Notes: generated by a model not told the origin, from the sequence alone. Positions 1-8,380 are shown, counted from the stretch's first letter. The stretch is 64,000 bases of DNA from Agromyces sp. CF514 (GCF_900113185.1 NZ_FOZD01000001.1:744001-808000), one strand, 5' to 3'. Translations and numbers: made by a program.

Positions 1-218
1 CCCTCGTAGGCGACCGGGCCGCCCATGACCTGCGACACGAGCGCGACCTGGTGCCGCTTCAGGCGCGCCATCTCGGTGCCCTCGAAGTGCTTGGCCAGCA
101 GGTCGTCGCCGAGCACGAGCTCGTAGAACCGGTTGACGACGGCGGTGACCGCCGGTGCGCCGCCCACGGCCGCATAGTCGCTCTGGGCAGGTTCGGTCTG
201 AAGATCGAGGGAAGTCAT
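1..218 (-). CDS. Truncated haemoglobin, group I type (partial)
   Basis: Only the first 72 codons lie in the window; the gene runs off the left edge. The visible N-terminus has the group I trHb layout: a pre-A segment, the V-G-G turn near residues 19-20, an F-Y pair (the Tyr is the usual B10 haem-ligand partner), then D-D-L-L-A-K-H-F and a Met-x-x-Leu-Lys-x-x-Gln helix. Members bind haem and O2 or NO in the cytosol and usually act in NO detoxification or oxygen handling. The ATG at 218-216 is the only good start. Its distal haem residues cannot be checked here. The following 140 bases hold no recognisable gene. Confidence 0.75.
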   Translation of the reverse strand, partial: MTSLDLQTEPAQSDYAAVGGAPAVTAVVNRFYELVLGDDLLAKHFEGTEMARLKRHQVALVSQVMGGPVAYE

Positions 219-345
219 GTCGGGTGTCCATTCAAGTAGGGGGGTTTCGGGACTCCCCTTTCCTAGCAGAAGGGAATCGATCAGACCAATGCTTTTCCAG
301 GATGTCGCCACGGGCAGCGGGCCTTCGCGCGGTCGCGGTCGCGAC

Positions 346-351
346 TAGGCT
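346..351 (+). promoter_or_regulatory. -10 box TAGGCT, leaderless start
   Basis: TAGGCT lies exactly six bases before the ATG at 358, the spacing expected if transcription begins at the start codon. No ribosome binding site is present, so the mRNA is probably leaderless. Confidence 0.5.
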
Positions 352-357
352 GGCCGG

Positions 358-591
358 ATGGAACCCGGCATTGTCTTCGCCCTCGCGTGGGCGGTGCTCG
401 CGCTCGTCGGGGGTGTCCTGCTCGTCGTGCGACGCCGCTGGCTCGCCGACACCATCACCGCGGAGCGCCAGTCGACCGTGGCGCGAGCCGGGGCCCGCGG
501 TCCGAGCCCGAGGGTCTTCCTGATCGTCGGGCTCGTCTTCGCCGCGATGGGCCTGTTCATCATCGTCTGGTGGGCGTCCGCCGCCCTCTGA
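358..591 (+). CDS. Small two-helix membrane protein, unknown function
   Basis: This 77-residue protein has a hydrophobic helix at about residues 5-24, a basic stretch (Val-Arg-Arg-Arg-Trp) and Ala-rich linker, and a second helix at about 52-74. Both ends therefore probably face the same side of the membrane, with the Arg-rich loop in the cytosol. The start is fixed by a -10 box six bases upstream (leaderless). Short conserved membrane proteins of this size are common in Microbacteriaceae; I do not recognise a named family. The next gene starts 53 bases downstream with its own strong ribosome binding site. Confidence 0.6.
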   Translation: MEPGIVFALAWAVLALVGGVLLVVRRRWLADTITAERQSTVARAGARGPSPRVFLIVGLVFAAMGLFIIVWWASAAL

Positions 592-644
592 CCCGGCCGA
601 GTCCTGAGATCGAGCCCCGAGATCGAGCCCCGAGGAGGCAGTCG

Positions 645-1115
645 ATGGTGGAGTTCCGAGCGGTGGTCGAGCCGCAGCAGAAGATGCACGGGCTCGAGGT
701 GCCGGAGGCCGCGGTCGAGGCGTTGGCCGGCGGCAGGCGCCCGCGCGTGACCGTCACCGTCAACGGGCACTCGTGGGAGACGCGCGTCGCGATCATGCTC
801 GGACGCAACCTCATCGGGCTGAGCAACGCCAACCGGGAGGCCGGTCGGCTCGTCGTCGGCGAAGAGGTCGACGTTCGCCTCGACCTCGCTGCCGAGCCGA
901 CCGAGGTCGAGGTTCCCGATGATGTCGGCGCGGCGCTCGACGCCGAACCCGGCGTGCGGGAGCGGTTCGACGCCCGCACCGTGAGCCAGCGCCGCCAGTC
1001 CGTCCGGGTCATCGACCAGGCGAAGACCGAGGCCACGCGCGAGCGACGCATCGCGAAGCTGGTCGAGGAGCTCGGGGGCGGGCTCGACGGCGCGCCGGAG
1101 CTCGCCGCGGAGTAG
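645..1115 (+). CDS. DUF1905 / YdeI (OmdA)-like protein
   Basis: The 156-residue product has an N-terminal DUF1905-like beta-barrel (about residues 1-90, with the family pattern of a V-x-F-x-A-x-V strand, then R-P-R-V-x-V-T-V-N-G and a G-R-x-x-I-G-L-S strand). A short helical C-terminus follows (Q-x-x-x-V-R-x-I-x-x-A-K-x-x-x-T-R-x-x-R-I), typical of the YdeI/OmdA bacteriocin-protection domain. Proteins with this pairing are small and cytosolic, and their biochemical role is unsettled. The ATG at 645 is preceded by a near-perfect Shine-Dalgarno GAGGAGG at 632-638, which rules out the longer frame opening at 387. Confidence 0.75.
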   Translation: MVEFRAVVEPQQKMHGLEVPEAAVEALAGGRRPRVTVTVNGHSWETRVAIMLGRNLIGLSNANREAGRLVVGEEVDVRLDLAAEPTEVEVPDDVGAALDAEPGVRERFDARTVSQRRQSVRVIDQAKTEATRERRIAKLVEELGGGLDGAPELAAE

Positions 1116-1170
1116 TCGCGGGCGGCTGCCGCGACATCCGCTCGCCTGCTCGATGCGGAGCCGAGCCGAC

Positions 1171-1875
1171 TCAGTCGGCCGGATCGAAGCGCACCAGCAG
1201 TTGGCGGCTCACGAGGCCGACCGTGCCGGCCAGGGCGCGCGCCGAGGACTCGGGCACGAACGGCAGGTCTCGCACGGCCCAGAGCGTGAGCGTGGTCGCC
1301 CATGCCGCGTCGCGGGCCTTCTCCATCGAGAAGTTCGTGACGAGGTCGGCCAGCGGTGAGAGCGGTGCTCCCGCGCGCACGACCTCCTGCTCGAGGAACC
1401 CCTGCCGGATCGGGCGCACGAGTTCGGCGAGCACGCCGTTGATGCGGTCGAAGTCGGCGTGCACGGTGCCGCGGTTCGGGTCGAGGCCGCGCCGTTCGCA
1501 GGTGTCGACGACGGCCAGCGCCAGGTCGTGGTTGATGTGCGCATTCATGCCGGCGAGGGCGTACTGCAGCGGGAAGAGGCGCGCGGCGCGGCGATCGATC
1601 AACGGATCCCACGCCTTCGGCACGGGCCTGCCCGCGGCGATCGCCCGCGGCACGGCGAGGAAGTAACCCGCGAAGACCACGTCGAGCTCCTCGATGAACG
1701 GCGGATCGTCGAACCGGCCCTCCGCGACGCGCTGCCCGACGAGGGCCGTGACCTTGCGGTACATGTCGACGAAGACCGCGAGGCCATCCGAGGCGCGCAG
1801 CGGCCGCCGCACGCGGTCGAGGTCGGCGACGACCCGGCCGATCGGGGACGCCGGATCAGGTTGAGGCTTGCTCAT
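1171..1875 (-). CDS. DUF5995 family protein
   Basis: This 234-residue protein carries the DUF5995 signature M-N-A-H-I-N-H-D-L-A (about residues 110-120) followed by further conserved charged positions (the D-F-D-R-I-N region). Paired His and Asp residues of that kind suggest a metal or substrate site, but no activity is established for the family. There is no signal peptide, so it is probably cytosolic. On the minus strand a TAGGAT box (1887-1882) sits exactly six bases before the ATG, which suggests a leaderless mRNA and supports the chosen start. The gene converges on the DUF1905 gene with a 55-base gap and is divergent from the LacI-type regulator. Confidence 0.75.
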   Translation of the reverse strand: MSKPQPDPASPIGRVVADLDRVRRPLRASDGLAVFVDMYRKVTALVGQRVAEGRFDDPPFIEELDVVFAGYFLAVPRAIAAGRPVPKAWDPLIDRRAARLFPLQYALAGMNAHINHDLALAVVDTCERRGLDPNRGTVHADFDRINGVLAELVRPIRQGFLEQEVVRAGAPLSPLADLVTNFSMEKARDAAWATTLTLWAVRDLPFVPESSARALAGTVGLVSRQLLVRFDPAD

Positions 1876-2027
1876 GTCCGCATCCTATGGGCGAGCGGGA
1901 GGAGCGCACAGGGTGCTGGCCCTGACCTCTGCGGTCGGCCGTTCAGCGACAGCCGTCGGCCGTCCGCCGGTCGGTTACGCTCGGGTTCGAGACGGGACGA
2001 GACGAGACGCGGAAGGACGGGGCGGAC

Positions 2028-3110
2028 ATGCAGGCATCCGGCATCGAGCGCTCGTCCGGCGAGCCGCAGGGCCCCGCCTCCGCACGTGCGGCCGGTGTCC
2101 GCGACGTCGCCGCGCTCGCCGGAGTGTCGCGCCAGACCGTCTCGCGCGTGCTGAACGAGCATCCGCAGATCAAGGAGTCGACCAGGCGTCGGGTCATGGA
2201 CGCGATCGCCGAGTTGCAGTACACCCCGAACTTCGCCGCCCGGGCGCTCGGCACCAGGCGGTCGCGCACGATCGGCGTGCTCGCGTCGGACTCGCGCCAC
2301 TACGGTCCGTCGACGAGCATCGCCGCGCTCGAGGCCGCCGCGCGCGCGGCCGGGCACTGGGTGAGCACGGCCTACGTCGACTCGGCAGACCTCGGGTCGG
2401 TCTCGGCCGGCATCGCGCACCTGCGAGGGCAGGCCGTCGACGGCATCGTCGTGGTCGCGCCGCACGTGCGCGTGCTCGAGGCGCTCGACGAGCTGCGTGT
2501 GGACGTGCCGGTCGTGACGCTGCTCGCGGGTGGGCGGGGCGTCAGGGGCGACGGCGGCGACCGCAGCCCCGCGGTCGACCAGGTCGAGGGTGCCCGCATC
2601 GCGACGCGTCACCTCGTCGAGCTCGGGCACACGCGCATCGCGCACCTCGCAGGCCCGTCCGACTGGCTGGAGTCGAGCTCGCGCGAACGGGGATTCGAGC
2701 TGGAGCTCGCCGCGCACGGCCTCGAGCCGGCCGCGATCGTGCGCGGCGACTGGTCGGCCCGATCGGGCCACGACGCCGGCGAGGCGCTGCTCGGGGATTC
2801 GGCTGCCGAACCGCCGACGGCCGTCTTCGCCGCGAACGACCAGATGGCGCTCGGCCTCATGCGGTACGTGCGCGAGCACGGCGGCGACGTGCCCGGCTCG
2901 CTGAGCCTCGTGGGCTTCGACGACATCCCCGATGCCGAGTACTTCTGGCCGCCGCTCACGACCGTGCGGCAGGACTTCGACGAACTCGCCCGCCGCGCGG
3001 TCGCGGCGCTCGTCGAACGACCCGAACGGCCGGATGGGGCGGATGCCGCGGCGGACCGTCCGATGCTCGTGCCCGAGCTGATCGTGCGCGAGTCGGCCGC
3101 GCGCCGCTGA
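2028..3110 (+). CDS. LacI-family transcriptional regulator
   Basis: The 360-residue protein has a LacI-type DNA-binding head at about residues 23-75: V-R-D-V-A-A-L-A-G-V-S-R-Q-T-V-S-R-V, then a hinge with N-F-A-A-R-A-L. A periplasmic-binding-protein-like effector and dimerisation domain fills the remainder (start I-G-V-L-A-S-D-S; end F-D-D-I-P-D-A-E-Y-F-W-P-P-L-T-T-V). Such proteins repress sugar genes until a sugar or sugar phosphate binds. A GGAAGGA ribosome binding site precedes the ATG. No sugar gene is adjacent, so the target is unknown. The arabinose operon 5.5 kb downstream has LacI-type palindromes and is a possible but unproven target. Confidence 0.9.
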   Translation: MQASGIERSSGEPQGPASARAAGVRDVAALAGVSRQTVSRVLNEHPQIKESTRRRVMDAIAELQYTPNFAARALGTRRSRTIGVLASDSRHYGPSTSIAALEAAARAAGHWVSTAYVDSADLGSVSAGIAHLRGQAVDGIVVVAPHVRVLEALDELRVDVPVVTLLAGGRGVRGDGGDRSPAVDQVEGARIATRHLVELGHTRIAHLAGPSDWLESSSRERGFELELAAHGLEPAAIVRGDWSARSGHDAGEALLGDSAAEPPTAVFAANDQMALGLMRYVREHGGDVPGSLSLVGFDDIPDAEYFWPPLTTVRQDFDELARRAVAALVERPERPDGADAAADRPMLVPELIVRESAARR

Positions 3111-3120
3111 GCAGCGGCGG

Positions 3121-3714
3121 TCAGAGCCGCTCGAACACCGCGGTCATGCGCTTCGCGACGAGCTCGGCATCGACGTCGCGGTCGATCGTGAGCCGCACGA
3201 GGTACCCCTGCACCGAGGTCAGCAGGGCGTCGGCGATCGCCTCGGCGGCCGCCTCGGGCCGGGCCCTCGTGCGCTCGTCGCGTGCGGGGTCGCCGCACCA
3301 CGGGAGCAGTGCTTCGCGCACATGGGAGCGCAGTTCGACGAGACTGCGAGAGGCGATCTCCTCGAGCTCGGGGTCGCGCGGCACGTCGGCCCAGATCTGC
3401 AGCAACGACTGCGCCCGGTCGGAGCGGTGGCTGGCCTCGAGCAGGTGCGCGAGCACGACCGCGGGCGTGCGCTCGGCGGGCAGCCCCTCGCTCACGGCCG
3501 CCAGCAGTTCGCGCATCGCGCTCGAGGCGGTGTAGCGCACGAGCTCGGCCTTGCCCGCGAAGTGGGAGTAGACCGAGCCGGCCGAAGACCCGGCCTCGGC
3601 GATGATGTCGGCCATCGAGGTGCCGGCGAAGCCGTTGCGGGCGAAGCAGCGCATCGCCGCAGCGGCGATGGCCTCGCGCCGCTGCAGCTTCGTGGACTCG
3701 TTCAGTCTCGGCAT
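3121..3714 (-). CDS. TetR-family regulator
   Basis: This 197-residue protein has a TetR N-terminal HTH at about residues 12-58 (R-R-E-A-I-A-A-A-A ... F-A-G-T-S-M-A-D-I-I-A-E-A-G-S-S-A-G-S-V-Y-S-H-F). The helical ligand-binding half ends A-V-F-E-R-L. The start at 3714 is preferred over an upstream in-frame ATG at 3786 because family proteins start a few residues before the first helix. It is divergent from the CocE-type hydrolase gene; an imperfect dyad overlaps the -10 region of that gene, so the simplest reading is that this repressor controls the hydrolase. It ends ten bases from the convergent LacI gene. Confidence 0.88.
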   Translation of the reverse strand: MPRLNESTKLQRREAIAAAAMRCFARNGFAGTSMADIIAEAGSSAGSVYSHFAGKAELVRYTASSAMRELLAAVSEGLPAERTPAVVLAHLLEASHRSDRAQSLLQIWADVPRDPELEEIASRSLVELRSHVREALLPWCGDPARDERTRARPEAAAEAIADALLTSVQGYLVRLTIDRDVDAELVAKRMTAVFERL

Positions 3715-3842
3715 GCTCGGCGACCCGTCACGCTCGGCCTCCTCGGTGGTGCGGCGCGGTTCGCCGACTCGCGTCCATCGTGTCACGGGCCGTCGGCGTC
3801 GAGGTCGAGGTGCCCGACGACCCGCAGCGAACTCCCAGTCAA

Positions 3843-3865
3843 ACAGAATGAATGTTCCGTATGAT
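3843..3865 (+). promoter_or_regulatory. Candidate TetR operator overlapping a -10 box
   Basis: The dyad ACAGAA-N6-TTCCGT (five of six arm positions pair) at 3843-3860 runs directly into TATGAT at 3860-3865, a good -10 box. It lies in an unusually AT-rich patch between the divergent TetR and hydrolase genes, roughly 95 bases before the hydrolase start. Confidence 0.4.
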
Positions 3866-3959
3866 GATCTCGACCGGGCGGCACGACCATCCGGCCCCCG
3901 ATAGAACGGACCGAATCGCAGCCCGCCATCGGATGAACCGAGAAGAGGAGCTCACCCTC

Positions 3960-5699
3960 ATGAGCGAAGTCCAGAAGATCACCATCCCGTCGAGCCCGCT
4001 GCCCCCCGCGCGCACCGGGGTGCTCACCCCGTTCGAGCCCGGCACCCGCACGCTCGAGGCCGGCTTCCAGATCGCCCCGCAGTTCAAGCCGCTGCCCGTC
4101 GACGTCATCTTCGAGAAGGACGTCGCGATCACCCTCCGCGACGGCGTCACGATCTACACCGACGTGTTCCGGCCCGTCACCGACGAGCCCGTGCCGGTCA
4201 TCGTGGCGTGGAGCCCCTACGGCAAGGCGCAGGGCACCTCGCTCAGCGTCATGGGCGTGTTCGGCCTGGTCGGCATCCCGAACTCGGTCGTCTCGGGCCT
4301 CGAGAAGTTCGAGGGCGCCGACCCGGCCTACTGGGTCGAGCAGGGCTACGCGCTCTGCCATCCCGACATCCGCGGCGTCGTCGACTCCGAGGGCGACAGC
4401 GTGCTCTGGGACCGTCAGGACGGCCGCGACGCGTACGACGTGATCGAGTGGCTCGCCGAGCAGGACTGGTGCAGCGGCAAGGTCGGCATGAGCGGCACCT
4501 CCTACCTCGCCGTGTCGCAGTGGTTCGCGGCCGCCGAGCAGCCGTCGCACCTCGCGGCCATCAACCCGTGGGAGGGCGTGAGCGACGTCTACCGCGACCT
4601 CGTGAAGCGCGGCGGCATGCCCGACACCGGGTTCGCGCGCCAGCTGCAGACGGGCAGCTTCTTCGGCAAGGCCGGCAAGGAGGACATCCTCGCCGAGGTC
4701 GAGGCGTACCCGCTCGTGAACGAGCTCTGGGAGCACAAGATCCCCGAGTTCGACCGCATCACGGTGCCCGCCTACGTCGTGGCCAGCTATTCGAACACCC
4801 TGCACACGGCCGGCACCTTCCGCGCCTGGCGCCGCATGGCCTCCGAAGAGAAGTGGCTGCGCATCCACAACACCCAGGAGTGGCCCGACTACTACGACGA
4901 GGGCAACGTCGACGACCTGCGCCGCTTCTTCGACCGCTACCTCAAGGGCGTCGACAACGGGTGGGAGCAGACCGCCCGAGTGCGCTACTCGGTGCTCGAC
5001 CTGCAGGGCGGCGACCAGGTGAACCTCGAGGCCGAGAGCTTTCCCCCGGCGGATGTCGCGTCGACCCGGTTCTACCTCGACGGGCGTTCGCGCACGCTGA
5101 CCACGACGGTGCCGACGGATGCCGCGACCGCGTCGTACGTCGTCGGCTCGAACCCCGAGGCGGTGTCGTTCCTCGCCCGCTTCGACGAGGAGACCACGCT
5201 CGTCGGCTATCCGAAGGCCCACCTCTTCGTCGAGGCGCGCGACGCTGACGACCTGGACCTCTTCGTGCTCGTGCAGAAGCTCGACGCGCACGGCACGCCG
5301 CTCGAGGCGTTCACGGTGCCGAACCAGGGCGCGATGGCGCACGACCTCACCGACCACGGTGCCACGATCCTGAAGTACAAGGGCTCCGACGGCCGCCTGC
5401 GCGTCTCGGCGCGGCACCTCGACGAGACGCTGTCGACCGACGACGTGCCGGCGCACGCCTTCGACCGGGTCGAGAAGCTCTCGCCCGGCGAGGTCGTCGA
5501 GATCGAGATCGACCTGCTGCCGGTCGGCCTCGCGTTCCACGCCGGCCAGCAGCTGCGGTTCGTCGTCAGCTCGGCGAACCTGCTCGGCACGATGATGCCC
5601 GGCATCCGCGAGTACGTCGGCGAGAACCGCGGCGAGCACGTGATCCACACGGGCGGCGAGCGCGCCTCGTACCTGCAGCTGCCCGTGCAGGCGCGCTAG
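3960..5699 (+). CDS. CocE/NonD-type serine hydrolase (S15 family)
   Basis: The 579-residue product has the CocE/X-prolyl-dipeptidyl-peptidase plan. An alpha/beta-hydrolase core holds the nucleophile motif G-T-S-Y-L (Ser about 181) after V-G-M-S. The strand R-D-G-V-x-x-x-x-D-V-F-R-P is typical near the N-terminus. A C-terminal jelly-roll domain (about 330-579) includes F-L-A-R-F-D-E and ends with the G-L-A-F-H-A-G-Q-Q-L-R-F-V-V-S-S strand. Family members hydrolyse esters or amides such as cocaine, acyl esters and X-Pro peptides; the substrate here is unknown. No signal peptide is seen. The ATG at 3960 has AGAAGAGGAG upstream; an earlier in-frame ATG at 3934 has no comparable site. The gene is probably controlled by the divergent TetR protein. 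Confidence 0.88.
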   Translation: MSEVQKITIPSSPLPPARTGVLTPFEPGTRTLEAGFQIAPQFKPLPVDVIFEKDVAITLRDGVTIYTDVFRPVTDEPVPVIVAWSPYGKAQGTSLSVMGVFGLVGIPNSVVSGLEKFEGADPAYWVEQGYALCHPDIRGVVDSEGDSVLWDRQDGRDAYDVIEWLAEQDWCSGKVGMSGTSYLAVSQWFAAAEQPSHLAAINPWEGVSDVYRDLVKRGGMPDTGFARQLQTGSFFGKAGKEDILAEVEAYPLVNELWEHKIPEFDRITVPAYVVASYSNTLHTAGTFRAWRRMASEEKWLRIHNTQEWPDYYDEGNVDDLRRFFDRYLKGVDNGWEQTARVRYSVLDLQGGDQVNLEAESFPPADVASTRFYLDGRSRTLTTTVPTDAATASYVVGSNPEAVSFLARFDEETTLVGYPKAHLFVEARDADDLDLFVLVQKLDAHGTPLEAFTVPNQGAMAHDLTDHGATILKYKGSDGRLRVSARHLDETLSTDDVPAHAFDRVEKLSPGEVVEIEIDLLPVGLAFHAGQQLRFVVSSANLLGTMMPGIREYVGENRGEHVIHTGGERASYLQLPVQAR

Positions 5700-5712
5700 G
5701 GCCGCGCGAACT

Positions 5713-5752
5713 CCCGGGCGAGGCAGCGGCCGCCTGCCCCGCCTCGCCCGGG
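5713..5752 (+). terminator. Strong hairpin terminator
   Basis: The 12-base perfect inverted repeat CCCGGGCGAGGC (5713-5724) pairs with 5741-5752, and the inner GGCAG/CTGCC segment can extend the stem. It begins 14 bases after the hydrolase stop. There is no T-tract, as is common in high-GC actinobacteria. Confidence 0.7.
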
Positions 5753-5822
5753 CTTCACGGGCCGACGTGCCCGGAACGACGACAGGCGTAGTCTGGCGAG
5801 CATCGCCGGGGAGGGGTGCCGC

Positions 5823-7451
5823 ATGGTCCAGGAACGCGGTGAGGCGGCGCCGGTGCGTCGCATGGAACTCCGGCGGCGGCGAGCGGGGCTCGCGGACCCC
5901 CTGCCTCCCGCGGAGATGCCGCACCTCACCCGGTACGTCACCGACGGCCGCCCGGAAGCCGCACCCGACGGGTCGAGCGTGGCCGACGGACTCCGGTTCG
6001 CCGAAGCGGCATCCGACCGCATGGCGATGTTCTTCTACCCGGCGCCGACCCCGGGCGCCGTGGCCGAGCTGGCCGACGCCTGGCACCTGCATCCGCTGCT
6101 CGTCGAAGACCTGCTGCACGCGCACCAGCGACCCAAGCTCGACCGCTACGGCGACGTGCTCTTCCTCGTCGTGCGGTCGGCGCGGTACCTCGACGAGTCC
6201 GAGGAGGTCGACTTCGCGGAGTTCCACATGCTGGTGCGCCCCGGCGCGGTCGCGGTGCTCTGCCAGGACAAGCGGTGGATCGATGGTACCGACGGCACCG
6301 ACTTCGACGAGAGCGAGGTGATGAGCTCCGATCGCCGGGAGCGCACCCTCCTCGCCGATGCGCCGCTGCTGCGACTCGGACCCGAGGCCGTCGTCTACCG
6401 ACTGCTCGACGCGATCGTCGACGGCTACGCGCCGGTGCTCCAAGGGCTCGCGGTCGACAAGGAGCAGATCGAGCGGCAGGTCTTCAGCGGCGACGCCGCC
6501 GTCGCCGAGCGCATCTACCGGCTGAGCCAGGAGGTGATCGACATGCAGCACGTCACCGCCTCGATGACGGAGGTGCTCGATGCGCTGCGCAAGGGCTTCG
6601 GCAAGTACGACATCCCCGACGAGCTGCAGGCCTACCTCGAATTCTTCGAGAGCCCGGCGGTGCGCTGCATCAACTTCACCGGGTCGGACCGCACGGCCCG
6701 CATCCTCGGCGAGCGGGCCGGGCGTTCGCTCAAGCGCATGGTGCTCGAGCTCGGCGGCTTCAACCCGGTCATCGTCCTCGACGACGCCGATATCGACGAG
6801 TCGATCAAGGCGGTGACGTTCGGGGCGTTCCTGCACCAGGGTCAGGTCTGCATGAACTCCCGCAAGGTGTACGTCGCCCGGTCGCTCCACGACGAGTTCG
6901 TCGCGGGGCTCGTCGATCGGGTGCGGTCGCTGAAGACCGGCGATCCGACGGATCCTGCGGTCGTCATCGGCCCGCTGATCGACGACCGCGCGGTCGAGCA
7001 GACGGAGGCCAGGGTGCGCGATGCGCTCGATCGCGGAGCGACCCTCGTCACCGGCGGGCGCGCCGAGGGGCGCGTGTACGAGCCCACCATCCTCACGCAC
7101 GTGCCGTCGGACGCGATCTGCACGACGGGCGCCGACGAGACGTTCGGCCCGTTGCTCGTGGTCGAGGCCTTCGACGACCCCGAGGCGGCCTTCCGCGATG
7201 CGCAGGCCACGCGCTACGGTCTCAGCGCGTCGATCATGACGCGGGATCGGGCGCGGGGCCTGGATCTGGCGCAGCGCTTCGACACCGGGATCGTGCACGT
7301 GAACGCGCCGACCATGGCGAGCGAGGCCGCCCTTCCGGTCGGCGGGGTCAAGGACAGCGGATGGGGCAGGTCGGGTCACTACTCGATCGAGGACTTCACC
7401 GAGATCCGTCTGACGACGACGAGCAGCGGACCGGGCGTGTATCCCTTCTGA
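5823..7451 (+). CDS. Chimeric ORF: CorA cytoplasmic domain fused to C-terminal aldehyde dehydrogenase
   Basis: This single open frame of 542 codons has two unrelated parts. Residues about 55-271 match the soluble N-terminal domain of CorA-type Mg2+ channels (W-H-L-H-P-L-L-V-E-D, R-P-K-L-D-R-Y-G-D-V-L-F-L-V-V, and the stalk-helix stretch M-Q-H-V-T-A-S-M-T-E-V-L). The membrane helices and G-M-N motif are absent. Residues about 274-542 match an NAD-dependent aldehyde dehydrogenase from N-F-T-G-S onward, with the catalytic Glu (V-L-E-L-G-G, Glu309) and Cys (G-Q-V-C-M-N, Cys343) intact. The first half of the NAD-binding domain is missing. Codon use is normal on both sides and GAGGGG precedes the ATG. 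The junction is near base 6640. It looks like an in-frame deletion fusion of two genes, or an assembly chimera. Neither original activity is likely to be complete. Confidence 0.85.
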   Translation: MVQERGEAAPVRRMELRRRRAGLADPLPPAEMPHLTRYVTDGRPEAAPDGSSVADGLRFAEAASDRMAMFFYPAPTPGAVAELADAWHLHPLLVEDLLHAHQRPKLDRYGDVLFLVVRSARYLDESEEVDFAEFHMLVRPGAVAVLCQDKRWIDGTDGTDFDESEVMSSDRRERTLLADAPLLRLGPEAVVYRLLDAIVDGYAPVLQGLAVDKEQIERQVFSGDAAVAERIYRLSQEVIDMQHVTASMTEVLDALRKGFGKYDIPDELQAYLEFFESPAVRCINFTGSDRTARILGERAGRSLKRMVLELGGFNPVIVLDDADIDESIKAVTFGAFLHQGQVCMNSRKVYVARSLHDEFVAGLVDRVRSLKTGDPTDPAVVIGPLIDDRAVEQTEARVRDALDRGATLVTGGRAEGRVYEPTILTHVPSDAICTTGADETFGPLLVVEAFDDPEAAFRDAQATRYGLSASIMTRDRARGLDLAQRFDTGIVHVNAPTMASEAALPVGGVKDSGWGRSGHYSIEDFTEIRLTTTSSGPGVYPF

Positions 7452-7504
7452 CCCGGTTCGGCCCGGGGCTCGCGGATTGACTCCGAGCCTCGGCCGAGGC
7501 AGAA

Positions 7505-7542
7505 TGTGACCGGTCACAGTGGCGGATGCCGCGACCGGTCGC
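7505..7542 (+). promoter_or_regulatory. Tandem operators of the arabinose operon
   Basis: The perfect palindrome TGTGACCGGTCACA (7505-7518) is followed by a second, GCGACCGGTCGC (7531-7542), with centres 25 bases apart. The central CG and the TGTGA arms are typical of LacI/GalR-type operators. They lie about 120-155 bases before araD, so a LacI-type AraR probably binds here cooperatively. The binding protein itself is not identified. Confidence 0.65.
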
Positions 7543-7660
7543 AATGGAGGACGAACGCCGTGAGTGCAGCACCCCGGGCATCGATGCCCGACCGAACCGC
7601 AGAGCCCGCCCGGTGTCGGACCGCATCGGATCGCAGTACCGTTTCAGGCGTGGTGACGGC

Positions 7661-8380
7661 ATGAGCGACACGACCCCGGCCTTCGATCCCGAGACCGAAC
7701 TCGCCATCGCCCGCGTCCGCGCAGACGTCGCGAAGTTGCATGCGGAGTTGACGCGGTACGGCTTGGTGGTGTGGACGGGTGGCAACGTGTCGGGTCGGGT
7801 GCCGGGTGCGGAGTTGTTCGTGATCAAGCCGTCGGGGGTGTCGTATGACGATCTGGCTCCGGAGAACATGATCCTGTGCGATCTGGACGGCAACGTGATC
7901 GAGGGAACTCCGGGTGCTGAGCGGGCTCCGTCGTCGGATACGGCGGCGCATGCGTACGTGTATCGGAACATGCCCGAGGTCGGGGGTGTGGTGCACACGC
8001 ATTCGACCTATGCGGTGGCGTGGGCGGCGAGGCATGAGCCGATCCCGTGCGTGATCACGGCGATGGCCGATGAGTTCGGTGGTCCGATCCCGGTGGGTCC
8101 GTTCGCGATCATCGGTGACGACTCGATCGGTCGGGGCATCGTGGAGACCCTGACTGGTCACCGCAGCCGGGCGGTGTTGATGGCCAATCATGGGCCGTTC
8201 ACGATCGGTGCGTCGGCGAAGGACGCGGTCAAGGCTGCGGTCATGGTCGAGGATGTCGCCCGCACGGTGCACCTGGCACGTGAGGCGGGCCCGTTGGTCC
8301 CGATCCCGCAGGAAGCGATCGACCGGTTGTACGACCGGTACCAGAACGTCTACGGACAGAGCGGAGATGCCCGACGATGA
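7661..8380 (+). CDS. araD: L-ribulose-5-phosphate 4-epimerase
   Basis: This 239-residue class II aldolase-fold enzyme converts L-ribulose-5-phosphate to D-xylulose-5-phosphate, the last arabinose-specific step. Visible motifs are W-T-G-G-N-V-S-G-R and K-P-S-G-V near the phosphate site, and H-T-H-S-T-Y, which supplies two zinc-ligand His residues; a further H-G-P-F-T-I segment follows. The ATG at 7661 fits the family N-terminus; an upstream in-frame ATG at 7526 adds only low-complexity Arg-rich sequence. The gene overlaps the kinase gene by four bases (ATGA). From about base 7738 to 8340 the codons shift to T- and G-ending forms (GGT, TTG, GAT), unlike both neighbours, while the first 26 codons are native-like. 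That suggests an imported or converted segment. Confidence 0.93.
   Translation: MSDTTPAFDPETELAIARVRADVAKLHAELTRYGLVVWTGGNVSGRVPGAELFVIKPSGVSYDDLAPENMILCDLDGNVIEGTPGAERAPSSDTAAHAYVYRNMPEVGGVVHTHSTYAVAWAARHEPIPCVITAMADEFGGPIPVGPFAIIGDDSIGRGIVETLTGHRSRAVLMANHGPFTIGASAKDAVKAAVMVEDVARTVHLAREAGPLVPIPQEAIDRLYDRYQNVYGQSGDARR

Noticed and set aside
6639-6644. GAATTC at the CorA-ALDH join as proof of a cloning chimera
   Set aside because: A six-base match can occur by chance, and no vector sequence is visible; kept only as a note.
3783-7544. A 1,253-codon open frame on the minus strand opposite the hydrolase and chimera genes
   Set aside because: It is antisense to clear genes, has no recognisable motifs and skewed Arg/Val/Asp-rich composition, and arises from extreme third-position GC. 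The same holds for long antisense frames at 9963-12473 and 17232-19976.
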